The notes below the pieces were generated by a model. It ran no database searches. It had not been told where the DNA came from and saw only the letters and a program-made list of their open reading frames with translations. The translations under genes and the position numbers were made by a program. Positions 12,501-22,700 of a stretch of DNA of 64,000 nucleotides are shown here, piece after piece. The number at the start of each line of letters is the position of its first letter. Positions within the stretch are counted from its first letter, which is position 1. Source of the DNA: Meandrina meandrites (lineage: Eukaryota; Cnidaria; Anthozoa; Scleractinia; Meandrinidae). Location of the stretch: positions 20,882,437 to 20,946,436 of the forward strand of contig OY855905.1 of the NCBI GenBank assembly GCA_963693305.1. Reading direction: 5' to 3'.

Positions 12501-15500
12501 TATCGGTTTCCAGCATTTTCAAGCATTTTTCAGCTCTTACACTTTTGACGGGTCTGTACTAGAAATCTTTATCAGTTGATGCTACAATAATGGTATCACA
12601 TAAATGCCCAATGATTGGTGAATATGTTCTGGTCATTTTCTTGACGTCACTGGTTACCATAGTAACAGGATAACCTGTTAAAAACACCCTTAATTTTAGC
12701 TTTAAGTGCTTATAACTCAAAAACGAGCTTGGTGACCCCCATTTTTTATTGTTGAGTTATAATTAGCATGTAAAGATACAACTTTTTGTAAAGTTAAAAA
12801 AATTTCTACGAAGCGGTTTCAGAGCCACCTTAAATTTTTAAAAATTTAAGGTGGCTCTGAAACTGCTTCGTAGAAATTTTTTTAACTTTGCAGAAAGTTG
12901 TATCTTAACATGCTAATCAATGTTCAATAATAAAAATTGGGGGTCATCGAGCTCGTTTTTGAGTTATAAGCACTTAAAGCTAAAATTAAGGGTGTTTTTA
13001 ACAGGTTATAGTGTTGCTATGGAAACCAGTGAGGTCAAGAAAGTAACCAAAACATACTCGGCAATCATTGGGCATTTATTTGATACCATTATTGTAGCAT
13101 CAACTGATAAAAATTTATTGTACTATCCAGTCAAAGTGTAAGAGCTGGAAAGTGCTGGAAACCATTACCAGCCGCCTTAAATTCAATTATAAATGGTATT
13201 TAGAAGCTGGTCTTTATTTGAGCATTGTTATTGGGCATGCTGTGCATGACTGTTAAGTTGTATGTTGCTGGAAACTTATTTTTTATTTTTTTTTTAATAT
13301 TTTATTTAATTGCATTGTTGGAAACTTATAATATTGCAAGTATTTGTTAAGGCAATGCCAAACATACCAGTAATCATCTTGGCAAAGAAAATAAATATGA
13401 ATATTATTATTCAATCGATTAATGAAAGGCAACATTTGCCCACAGGATGCAGAATTAAAGTGCTGAATCAAGTAATAACATATAAAAGAAATTTCTATTT
13501 GTGCCTGCAGATATGGGAGTTAAATGATGCAAGATAATCTGTAGATTTAATTTTATTAAATATCTTACCAAAGAGTTAACTTCATCCAGCAACATTTTAT
13601 TCCGGCTTTCAAGCCTCTTGTTGGTTTGCGACAAATCAGCATTCTTTCTCTCAAGCTTCCTGTTTTTATCTCTGCTGTCCTTTTCAAGTTTTTCTAATTC
13701 AGCCAGCTATTGGATGATAACAAGTCAGATTAAATATCACAAAAAATGCATTTAGCCATGTAGACTACATGATTGTACATGATATGGGTTCAAATATTAT
13801 TTACAGTCTCATAAGCCATCCCATTAACTCACTTTTCAGAACCAAACTATATATTAGACTTAGGCCATCTCATGGAACCCAGAAGGGAAAAAAGTGAGGA
13901 AGACCTGGAGGAGGTCAGCTGATTGAGAACTGTGGCAGATACATGTACGGTTACAGTGGAATGAAATGCAACTCCAAGCCTAGGATCCAAACAAATGTGA
14001 GGAGAACTGTAGTCAGTAGATGCCCTACATGTATGCTACACTGAGGAGCAAAGGAGATCAGAGAATACCATCTCAGAAACTACCCATCAGCTATTGAATT
14101 TTCTTTTTCAGAACTAGACTGTCTATAGTATATGTTGCAGTTAATTTTTTTCTTCAGTTAATTTTTATTCTTCCTTTTTTTAAAACTCATTATCATACAT
14201 TACCATACCCAAAAACAAAGGAAGAATAAAAATTAACTGAAGAAAAAAATTAACTGCAACATATATTTACACAAACTACAGTCACCTTATAAAATATAAC
14301 TTAAACCAATAGATATTTCAAGGATACTGTAAGATTTTTTCATGTTTTATTTTTCTTGCAAGTAAGTGAGGGTAAAAAGGCAGTTTAAAATGTGGAATTA
14401 AAGTTTACAGTGACTCAAACAAATTCAAAAATTAAAATTCTTTAAATTTGGTCTTGAATTTTATGACCAATTCATACCTTAGTTGCCATAATAACAAAAC
14501 CATATTAAATACACACAACTAGAGCAAATATCACTTCCATTCATGCAAGAGCAATATCATGAAAGTTGATAGTAACTACATAAATTGTACTCGTAAGTCA
14601 TCTTGTTAGAACTGACTTTTTTCATTTTTCCTGTTTTATTTTAATAATTATTATTGGTAGTTTCTTTTCAGTATCATGTCATGCAGGATATTTTTTGGTT
14701 TTCTTTGTTTAATTCTTTTTTACTAACTAAAGTTACAATATACGTTTCTAAAATATAATATTAAATTATACACTTAACGATAAATTCTTTGGCCCTTATA
14801 TACACACTATATAACTGAATTTCTAGAAGTGGATTTTACACATGTACAGGATCTCTCAAATGCTAAAATGGGTAAAGTTTATGATTTCAAAATGTATGTA
14901 GTGATGTCATTGATAGCAGGTTCTTCACACATGACCACACATTTTAGACTGGTATTTTCAAACATACCAATTCTGCATTTCTTGTTGCCAGTTGTTGATT
15001 CTTTTCATCCAGCTTCCGAACCAAGGAACTCAGCTCCACATTCTTCCTCTGAAGCATCCTTAATTCTTGACTGCCGCCCTTTGAATCCTGTAAAAAGCAG
15101 TAAAAAATGTGCCTATCAGTTTAGAATAATATATAAAAAATGTTATGTAGCACAAATATTTCTCATTTGAAAGGTACAAGTCACAATACTGAAAAGAAGA
15201 CAAGTTTTAAACTTCAATGGGATGTAACAAGTGATATAAGCTGTGCACATATCGTTACCATACCATTTTAAATTTAAGATTTTCACAGGTCAGCAACAAA
15301 CACCATGTCTGACATTGCTAGCTGCTAGTGTTTTATTTTAAGTCATTACAGCCCTTGGCAAAAGCTTTTGTTTGCATACATTAAAATAAATTTTGTTCAT
15401 AGCATGTGGTTTTCCTATTGTTAAACAAACAATTCTCTTGATGTTTTATTAATTAGTTTATCAGACATTCTAGCTTGACTGCAAGTGTTAATATCAGTTT

Positions 15501-18500
15501 ATTTATAGCTTCAAAATCGTCAGGCAATATTTAGAAGTAGATCATTGAGCAAGGACTGTAATTATTATTAGTCCCTGCTCAATGTCCTACTTGTTGGACA
15601 CATTTCTCATGATTCCAAGCTGATGAAAATTGTCAAATTAATAATAATTAATAATATTGACAGAGCTCTGGAACCAGTCACCTTTAAAAGCCATTGATTG
15701 AAAACCTGCTTCTCTTAACATTTTCATTACAAGCTGACATTAGAAAGCTCATGAGAATGGAGAAGCTGGTTACCAAAAACCCTTGAGAAAGATGCTGGAA
15801 CACCATACAAACTAATACAAACTAACAATATAATATGTTTCCCTTTTTTGGGGAGGGAGGCAGAGGAGATCATTTTCCTCTCCCCTCCCCCCTACAAAAA
15901 ATAAACACTTTGTTTATGTCTAAAAAACAGCATTTATGTCTAAAAAGCAATTCATTAGCAAACCTGCTCCTTTTCCATTTGCGGAAGAATTTTAAGCACT
16001 CTCAAGAAGTGAGAACAGTGCTTGACTACAACTAATAATAAATTATTATTCATCTCTGTGTACTTCTCTCCTGTTCTTAGCAATTCTTTGTTTACGGTTA
16101 AGTGTTTCCTGCATTAACCAAGGCTGTGCTCTAAGAAAAATTACAAGGAGCCCAAAGGTTCCAAACTATGAGATCCAGGGTGCCCAGCATAAAGCTTATA
16201 TGAAAGAAATAAGATTATCTGGTCGCCCAAAGGCAAAAATTAATCGCCTGAGGCACCCGGGCACCCTTAGAGCACAGCCCTGTTAACTCAACAATTATTT
16301 AATCTATTTAACTATTCCCTAATTAAATAAACAACTAAATTAATTACAAACTAGCTTATTGTGAAAATTTGCAACAAACTACATACGTTGAAATTAATGA
16401 ATACTTACTTACTTATGGCCAGGACTCTAGGTGGGTATAGGGCCGGGAAATTGACAAATACACACTGAATAACTAAATAAAGTACTTACAGGAGTTGCTG
16501 GTGGAGGTGCCTGGCCTGGATCGCTCTTCCCAGATGACATCATTCTATCCCAAGCATCAAATGTTGTGGATTTCTTTAGCATGTCATGTAAGCTGTCTTT
16601 TTCCAGTCGCAATCTCATTGAATGTCCAGCCTCTAAACCAAGTTTCTTTTCTAGCTGCTCAATAATGTTAAGCAACTGACGAATTTCAGCCATCTGCAAA
16701 ATTATACAAAAATTGTATTATTCGCAATAAACTGGAAACAACTTATTGCTACTGTCATACTTTTTGTTGGACACAAAAATTAATTGTGAAATCCAAGAGT
16801 ATAGACCCTGAAATGCTTTTAATGTTTTTAATGCACATCTCAATTTTTGGCCAAATCGCAAAAAATAAGTCCTGTGAAATATGCCGTTCCATGTTAGCAA
16901 AATTAAGTTCCTGCAAACATAAGACAGTGACAATAAGGTAGAAAGAATTAACTCTGATACTTAAATTGGAATTAAAATATTTTTAGCCTGATTTCAAACT
17001 CTACATGATTGTATACAGTTTGCAGTTTTCAGGTTGACTATTAATGAATCATGGTGTCATTTTGCCTGCACTACCCAGCTGCAAAAACAATGACAGCTCT
17101 TTTTGAGTGAATTGCAGTACATTCGTGTCTTTTTGTTTAGTTTAATTTACATGCACTTGGCATTTCATTGACAATAAAGAAAAATCCCTGATCTTTAGGA
17201 AGGAATTTATCTATCTTTTTATCTCTATATTTTGATTGTGCGATTGGCCCTCTGCTAATTTGAGGTGGTTGTGGGAGTTTTTTAATAGTCCAATTACATT
17301 TTTATTGAATATTAAACAGACTCGAGAAAATAATATTGATGAATATGTAGATTAAAAAAGAGATTAAATCAAAAATATGCAATTACTGTCAAGCACAAAT
17401 CCTCAAATAAACCTCAACCTTCACCACGGATCGGAAAGCCCAAGCCAAACGTAAACAAACGATATCAGTGACGCTTCAATTTTAATGTTTTGAATGTCAG
17501 TCACATTATATTATTGTAAATTGCAGCGGGTATGTTCAGGCCGAAATTGTACACAAACCTATTCAGCCACTTAAGTAGCTTTGCAAAGGAGGTCTGACGT
17601 ATACTATTCTTTGAAGATGTTACAGGAAAGGGGTTGAATACTGTATCACCAACAATGACAAACAAAACAATAAGCTTATATTCAATAAGCTTATGTAAAG
17701 TGACAAAATTCATTGCATCCAGCACACTGATCACTTATAAGCGCGCAATTAGTACGTCACGTAGCGATTCTAACAATCTAAATTAATAAGGTGTTATCCG
17801 AATAAAGATCTTAAAATGGAACGTTACCTTATTTAATCAACATGCCATTAGAGGGAGCAATACGACAAAGATACAATTTGTACTATGAAATAATATCACC
17901 TGTTGTCTGCTTTCTTGCCACGAATTGCGTTTAAATTTCTCTAGTTCTGCTTCGTGCTCGTGATGTATTCGACGAATATCGTCGATTTTTCTTTTATCAG
18001 CACCTTGAACAAGCTTTAATGTTTCTTCTAGCTCCCGCTTCTGTTGATGTAGATCCGCAATCTCTTGTTCTAATCTCCCGCGCTCCTTTTCAAATTCCCG
18101 TTTGGTGTCTTCGCGAGCTTCTCCCCGAAGCTCGTTTCGAACCTTCCATTTCAGCTCGTCTTTTTCCTTTGCCCAAGCTTGTTCAGCGCTTCTAAAAATT
18201 TCATCCTTTTGCCTTATGATCTGCATAACTTCCTTTTCTTTTTCCTTGTTCAACTGTTCTCTCAAGGACGTAAGTTCATTCACCTTTTCCTTGTGTAGCT
18301 TTGATCTTAACTCGGCTTGCATCACAGCAGCCTTCTTCTGTTCTTCGTCCTTAACTTGCCTTATCTCTAACGCCTTGTCTCTCTTCAGATTCTTGGAGTG
18401 CGTTCTCTCCTGTTCCAATTCCTTGTTAAGGTGAACAATTCTTCTTCGCATATCCTCCATGCTTGACTTAAAAGATAAATTTGAAGCAGCGACATTCGAA

Positions 18501-18607
18501 TCACTTGCACTTGCTGTGGTTTGTAGCGGTTGTGAACTCGCTCGCCTCAGATCAACCGCTTTCTCACCTTCGGGCCCAAGATTCTTCCACGATTGACTTC
18601 TACTCAT
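1..18607 (-). CDS. JAKMIP-like coiled-coil protein gene, 18 exons, C-terminus runs off the left edge
   Basis: Homolog of the Janus kinase and microtubule-interacting protein family, cytoplasmic coiled-coil proteins that in vertebrates bind microtubules and JAK kinases. Exons in order, high to low coordinate: 18607-17900, 16693-16490, 15087-14968, 13706-13569, 12278-12216, 11596-11519, 11378-11319, 11236-11144, 8333-8205, 7882-7799, 7294-7235, 6582-6523, 6433-6365, 6009-5932, 5539-5471, 4841-4770, 4494-4429, 3568-1. Each has AG before and GT after and each length is a multiple of three, so all 17 introns are phase 0 and the frame stays open for 717 codons plus 1189 more in the last exon. The start is the ATG at 18607 (MSRSQSW); a TTG six bases upstream is not needed. 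Strongest family matches are exon 2 (EIRQLLNIIEQLEKKLG), exon 9 (ERAYALLQ, DAER) and exon 13 (LLEFELEE). Exon 5 (21 codons, basic) is the least certain. Family assignment is confident; the role in this organism is inferred. Confidence 0.85.
3910..4122. repeat. dispersed GGAGCTCTGTCACGGGG repeat, copy 1
   Basis: TTAAAGGAGCTCTGTCACGG starts a block of about 213 bases ending near GTTTAGCTAAACTTTT that is repeated at 62361-62572 with about 90 percent identity by eye. It lies in the JAKMIP-like gene's intron 17. The TTAA at its left end hints at a TTAA-inserting transposon, but the other end is not defined. Confidence 0.75.
4429..6009 (-). CDS. JAKMIP-like exons 14-17: linker to the repeat tail
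   Basis: Exons 6009-5932, 5539-5471, 4841-4770 and 4494-4429 (26, 23, 24 and 22 codons), all phase 0 with normal splice sites. Exon 14 is Ser/Arg-rich and ends in three Met codons. Exon 15 (SLEEIKACLEELETEK), exon 16 (QQGALKQARVMLESMAE) and exon 17 are short amphipathic segments. They have no clear counterpart in the vertebrate proteins I recall. Frame continuity across all four, from the conserved coil into the repeat exon, is the main reason to treat the tail as part of this gene. The intron beside exon 14 holds long G and C homopolymer runs (5774-5893) that are difficult to assemble. Confidence 0.7.
4596..4724. mobile_element. short Tigger/pogo-like element
   Basis: CAGTTGAATCCCGATAACTC followed by GAACC at the left, and GGTTCGAGTCATCAAGA then TTTAACTG at the right, are inverted ends of a 129-base element. 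A further internal copy of AACTCGAACC is present. The left flank is TA. It lies in intron 16 of the JAKMIP-like gene. Confidence 0.65.
5774..5893. repeat. G and C homopolymer runs
   Basis: Runs of G (5774-5783) and several runs of C, up to about 27 bases (5866-5889), border a short CCCCCCACTTC segment. Such runs are unstable and often misassembled. They are intronic and do not touch an exon. Confidence 0.85.
6365..8333 (-). CDS. JAKMIP-like exons 9-13: conserved C-terminal coiled-coil block
   Basis: Five small phase-0 exons of 43, 28, 20, 20 and 23 codons. Exon 9 (8333-8205) holds LALERAYALLQ followed by VGSAVDAER; exon 10 (7882-7799) holds QLQSDLLESQARIHELE; exon 13 (6433-6365) holds LQDQRDLLEFELEEM. 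These line up in order with the final coiled coil of vertebrate JAKMIP1/2/3, which as I recall end soon after the LLEF motif. Everything encoded downstream (exons 14-18) therefore appears to be an extension relative to the vertebrate proteins. The comparison is from memory, not an alignment. Confidence 0.82.
8334..11143 (-). other. JAKMIP-like intron 8 (2.8 kb)
   Basis: AT-rich intron. Apart from the fold-back element at about 10432-11095 I see no coding segment, RNA gene or tandem repeat. Confidence 0.5.
10432..11095. mobile_element. fold-back element with GCTGATTGGCC arms
   Basis: The left arm (about 10540-10625: ACTACGGACTCTTTTGT, GTCAGCCCAGCAACGGAGAA, GCTGATTGGCC) is mirrored by the right arm at about 10912-10985 (GGCCAATCAGCTTCTCTG, GTTGCTGGGCTGACGG, AAGAGTCCGCAGTC). 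Outer blocks AGTCAGTC and AGACTGCAAGCAGTCT continue the symmetry less perfectly. The open frames over it are not genes. Confidence 0.65.
12492..13176. mobile_element. 685-bp palindromic fold-back element flanked by TTAA
   Basis: TTAA at 12488-12491 and 13177-13180 brackets an almost complete palindrome centred near 12840 (CCACCTTAAATTTTT / AAAAATTTAAGGTGG). The ends GGTGGCTGGTA and TTACCAGCCGCC are inverted repeats and the arms of about 340 bases match closely. No loop of any size remains. Non-autonomous; in JAKMIP-like intron 4. Confidence 0.8.
14127..14267. repeat. snap-back hairpin with conserved loop, copy 1
   Basis: TATATGTTGCAGTTAATTTT, continuing to ATTCTTCC, is perfectly mirrored by GGAAGAATAAAAATTAAC, continuing to TGCAACATATAT. 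The loop contains CATTATCATACATTACCAT and ACCCAAAAACAAAG, the inverse of the loop at 32140-32170. Arms consist of two tandem sub-repeats each. In JAKMIP-like intron 3. Confidence 0.75.
15088..17899 (-). other. JAKMIP-like introns 1 and 2 (around exon 2)
   Basis: Apart from exon 2 (16490-16693) this stretch is AT-rich intron. It holds a small hairpin at about 15543-15590 (ATTGAGCAAGGACTGTAAT and its near mirror) and a short G-rich/C-rich pair at 15842-15893. No gene or transposon ends were found. Confidence 0.45.
17900..18607 (-). CDS. JAKMIP-like exon 1: N-terminal coiled coil
   Basis: This is 236 codons, the largest conserved exon. About 55 polar residues rich in Ser and Ala come first, then an almost unbroken coiled coil of Glu, Lys, Arg and Leu from about residue 55 to the exon end, with blocks such as KLHKEKVNELTSLREQL, EAREDTKREFEKERGRL and VQGADKRKIDDIRRIHHEHE that match the vertebrate JAKMIP N-terminal region, which carries the microtubule-binding activity. 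The donor is CAG|GTGATA at 17900/17899. The sequence continues in frame past the donor to a stop in the intron, so an unspliced form would end soon after. Confidence 0.88.
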
Positions 18608-19728
18608 TTTCAATTTGCAGCTATTTTGTCTCTTGGAATCCTTTCATCTGCGGTGGTGTAGTATTCGTTAAAGTTTACTCATCCATACTTCAAATTAACA
18701 CGCATTCTTGAGGACTGAGTTCACGTCTTCGTGCTTCGGGTCGTTTCATGACAACGGGTAAACATGTCGGTCGTTGTCGCTTACTGGAAAATTTGTGCGC
18801 TAAATTCCATCAGGCCACATCATTCTTTGTCCACTGTTAGTGTCGCTTTTGGTGTAAATCTTTTCAGTTTGAAAGAAAAGGAATATTTCATAGGTAATTG
18901 TGGCTTGATAATTTCTTCACACTACCTTTACACGCATAGCAAGTATTTTGTCACGCTCGGGAAAATCGGACCAGTATTGTTATTTCAGGAGGGTAGGGTA
19001 AGGTAATCATTGTTTGACCTATCAAAATATTTTTTTAAATAGTTTTTAAGGTTTAATCTTTAACTGTCATAACATAACATTCTTTAAATATAGTTTCCAA
19101 TTAATAATAATAAAATAAGCGCTTGTCTTGGGTCAAAAAAGTAATCCACCCCTCCCCTCCCCTGATAAAGCTGCCACCTTGACTCGAGCTCGGTCCAGCA
19201 TCACAGAAAGATAACTGAAAAAAGCTAAAAATGGCAGGCGAAACAATTATTATTGCTTTTAACATACAAAAAGTGAATTCGAAAACAGTGCTAGTCCTGG
19301 AATAGTACCGGAATACTACTAAACTATGCTTTCAACAAAATGACCCATTTTTATTCATCTGCAGAATTTTGAATCCTGAATCAATGATTAAAATTAGTCA
19401 TTCAGTAAGAGAGCGAATTAACTTTACCTGTAGTTCTAGATCCTTCAAAATAATGCTAAAAGAGTTTTAGAGAACTGAATATTTTCAGCTTTTGAATTTA
19501 TTTATTTCGCGTTTCCGGTGTCCGCAATCCAAAGAATTCCACTTCCGTTGCTAGCTTTTACCACGTGTTAAACGCTTGACGTTCTGATTGGTTGACTGAT
19601 GAATGTAAACAAGGGTCCAAAGAATTGATCAAAATAAAGGTCGATTTTTTTTCCTCTTGGAAAGCTGCGGCGGTATCTTTCGTGTTTATAATTGCTTTCA
19701 AGCGTTAATCGTGTAAATCAATATACGA
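18608..19728. promoter_or_regulatory. divergent intergenic region between the JAKMIP-like gene and BNIP3
   Basis: About 1.1 kb separate two start codons pointing away from each other, so both promoters should lie here. No coding exon was convincing. On the BNIP3 side there is a CACGTG palindrome (19562-19567), an inverted CCAAT box (ATTGG, 19587-19591) and no obvious TATA box at a fixed distance. The middle (about 19010-19500) is AT-rich and unremarkable. Transcription starts cannot be placed from sequence alone. Confidence 0.5.
19562..19567 (+). promoter_or_regulatory. CACGTG E-box / possible hypoxia response element upstream of BNIP3
   Basis: CACGTG contains the ACGTG core bound by HIF-type bHLH-PAS factors and also fits the general E-box of other bHLH proteins. 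It lies about 165 bases before the BNIP3 ATG, in the position expected for a proximal promoter. Vertebrate BNIP3 is a well-known HIF-1 target. The six-base motif could occur by chance and the link is inference. Confidence 0.4.
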
Positions 19729-22700
19729 ATGGCGAACACTGTAAATGGTGGCAGCCATAGCTCGATCGAGTCTTTGAATGGTGAGTCTCGAAGGCTTACC
19801 AAGCCCGTTCTCGAATGCAATTTACCACTGCGTCAAAATAATTTTCGCAACATATGGCGGGTGCTTGTCATTTAACTCTTTTTACACTCTTTCAGGCTCG
19901 TGGGTAAAGCTTGACGGCTCATTTAGAAATGGCAACGGAGCACAGCATTCTCCAGTCATTTCAGAAGATGACGCAATGGAAGATTTACTTGCCGAAGCTG
20001 TCGAGGAACAATCGAAACAGGGCTCGAGGTACGTAGTTTCATTAACGACAGCGCTGGGGTTGTGAACTGGGCTGTGGTCCGATTAGCCTTCATTACGTTT
20101 TGACGGAAAGGTTAATTCTAAGCCTATTTGTTTAAGACTGGCTAGGTTGACTTGATATTTTTGTTAAAACACATTTAGTGGCGAGAAAAGCCCGTCTGGT
20201 TCACCAAGAGAACAATGCCCGTCTGGTCTTCTCCGAACGGTATGTACTTGTGCTTGTTGCAAATTAAAATTTTCGTGTTGTTTACCGGACTGGCTCAGGA
20301 ACATAATTTTGTTTGTGGCTCAAGATCGATTCCTCAAAGCTCTTTGTCTTCTAAAAGATCGATTTATTTTGTTCAAGATACCTTAAGTAGTCAGTATTTT
20401 AAAGGGATTAAAGTTAGCCATGACTCGCAATATCGTAAATTAGTTAAATGTTTTTGTTGCGTGCCCTATCGTCGGAAGTCGTTTTTCGTGCTCATGCAAT
20501 AGTCCAAACATACTTGAAACTTGGTTATTAACGTTGAAACTTACTTCGCAGTTGAGCAGTGTCGTATTGATTTAAATAATCGGCTCATGTATAAATAAAT
20601 AAGACGAGCATTAAGTTTGGAATGGGGAATTCAACTTCTGTTTGGTAATGCATACATAGTAGATTTTTTCGCGCCTTTTCAATTCATGCCCATGCTAAGA
20701 TGCTGTCTTCTAAACAACAGTGAAGATAAGAACTTGTTTACAAAGGTGCCTTGCTGAATTATGATCTTGCGACAGGCGTCAGCTTAATATAAAATACGTT
20801 TTTAATTAAAAATACTTGCAATTTCCATATTTCACAAAATGTGTTTTCCTCATTCATTAATAGAAGGAATTCAATATCAAATTCTCATTGAAACGGTACT
20901 GCCAAAAAATTACAACGCAATATCAGTGGCTGTCAAGATTTTTGAGCATGAATATAATTGTCATGACCATAGATCTTCAAATTTATTCATATTGCTGTGA
21001 TGTGAAAATAATTTCTCCCTGTTGGTTGGTCTTACATGTATAAATTCACACACTTGTAAATTATGGTATTCTTAGGGAGAACCTACCTTTTGATCAACGG
21101 TTCCTTTATTTTTAGGCTGTTTGCCTGATGAGAATTTCGTGCTTAAGTACATTTGACTGTTTCTTAGTCAATTTAAACATCAAGGGCAAATAAGTTTGTA
21201 TTATTATCTTGTTCCTATAACAGTAATTGATACTGTTTTCCTTGAAGGGTGATCCAATTCTTCCTCAAGAGCAGAACACAGACTGGATTTGGGAGTGGTC
21301 AAGCAGGATCGAAGTACAACCACAGAAGTAGGTGTCTATCCTGAAATTGTATTTCAGCTTCCTGATCCCAGTTTTTAAAAGGGTGGATAAATATTGTTTC
21401 TCAGTGTAGACGTTTTGCACGCATCCATGGAGCAGCCATACATGTTGCATGGTACTGGAACAATGAAAATGTTTTGTATCAGAATGAATATTTTCTTCCA
21501 AAGGAAAAAAAAATTGTATTGTTCCTGCCATGCAACATCCCGTACAAAATTTTAACTGAGATCTGGCCAATCTCGGCGAGACTCTCGGCGAGATTCCCGG
21601 CGAGTTTTTGGCCGCCGAGATCTCGGAAAAATATTGGCGAGATCTCGGCGAGATCTTAGTCATCTCGGCGAGATCTTGGTAATCTCACCGAGATCTCGGC
21701 TGTCTCGCCGAGTTCTCATCAATCTCGCCGAGATCTCGGTAATCTCGGCAAGATCTCGGAAAAATCTTGGCGAGATCTCGGCGAGATCTTAGTCACCTCG
21801 GCGAGATCTTGGTAATCTCGCCGAGATCTCGGCTATCTCACCGAGATCTCGGCAATCTCGCCGAGATCTTGGCAAAAATTTTGTACGGGATATCATGGCC
21901 GCGATGCAAAACCTCTATAGCCCACAAAAACATTAAGTTAACCTAACTGCATTGATTCCACTGAACAGTAATTAATCTGGTAGAGCCCGAGGGAGTGAAA
22001 AGGGGTACACAAATCTGCTAATCAGTGCTATTTTTGCCAAAACATCCATCAATCTGCTGCTATTAATTTTTATTGTTTTTCTTCATTATTTTGTTCTGCT
22101 GCTGCTTCTGTTGGGTTTAGGGTTAGGGTTTGCTTCATGAAACAAAAAATGGAAATTTATTCACAAAGCCATCAAATTGATGAATATGCTTCTCTTGACT
22201 CCTCCAGCTGCTATAGCATGTGGAGCAGACGTAATAGTTATTTTAATATTATTGATATAAATAGGGAGTGGAAAATGCAACATCCCACTAAGAAAACAAA
22301 GCCACGTGGTTCAGCACTGAGCATCAGAGGAACTAAAGTTATGAGAAGGTATGCATGTAATAAAACAAAAATTGCATCCTATGGATAAAATAATATTTAA
22401 CAGACTAACAGATCCTTCTATTTCAGCAGTCCTCCACCTTCTTGAATGGTGTGACTACTTGAAAGGGAATGGCAGTAGACACTTTCTTCACCACTCTTTG
22501 CCCAGTATTACCATTTATAGGTCTGCAGTTGATGCAATGCCCTGTACATTGTTACCATAGGGGTGGACCATTATTTTTTGGGGGTGGGGGGAGAATTGGG
22601 CAATTTCCAAAAAACATTTCCTGCACAGGAAAAACAGCTGAAGAAATCATGCAAGGGGAGCCATGGGGAAAAATTAAGTAATGGCTTTATCATTGTGATT

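Noticed and set aside
18608..18613. Upstream start giving an extra two residues to the JAKMIP-like protein
   Set aside because: The codon at 18613-18611 is TTG; the first true ATG is at 18607.
21555..21890. CRISPR-like array of GATCTCGGCGA
   Set aside because: Continuous tandem satellite without unique spacers, enclosed by mirrored transposon ends.
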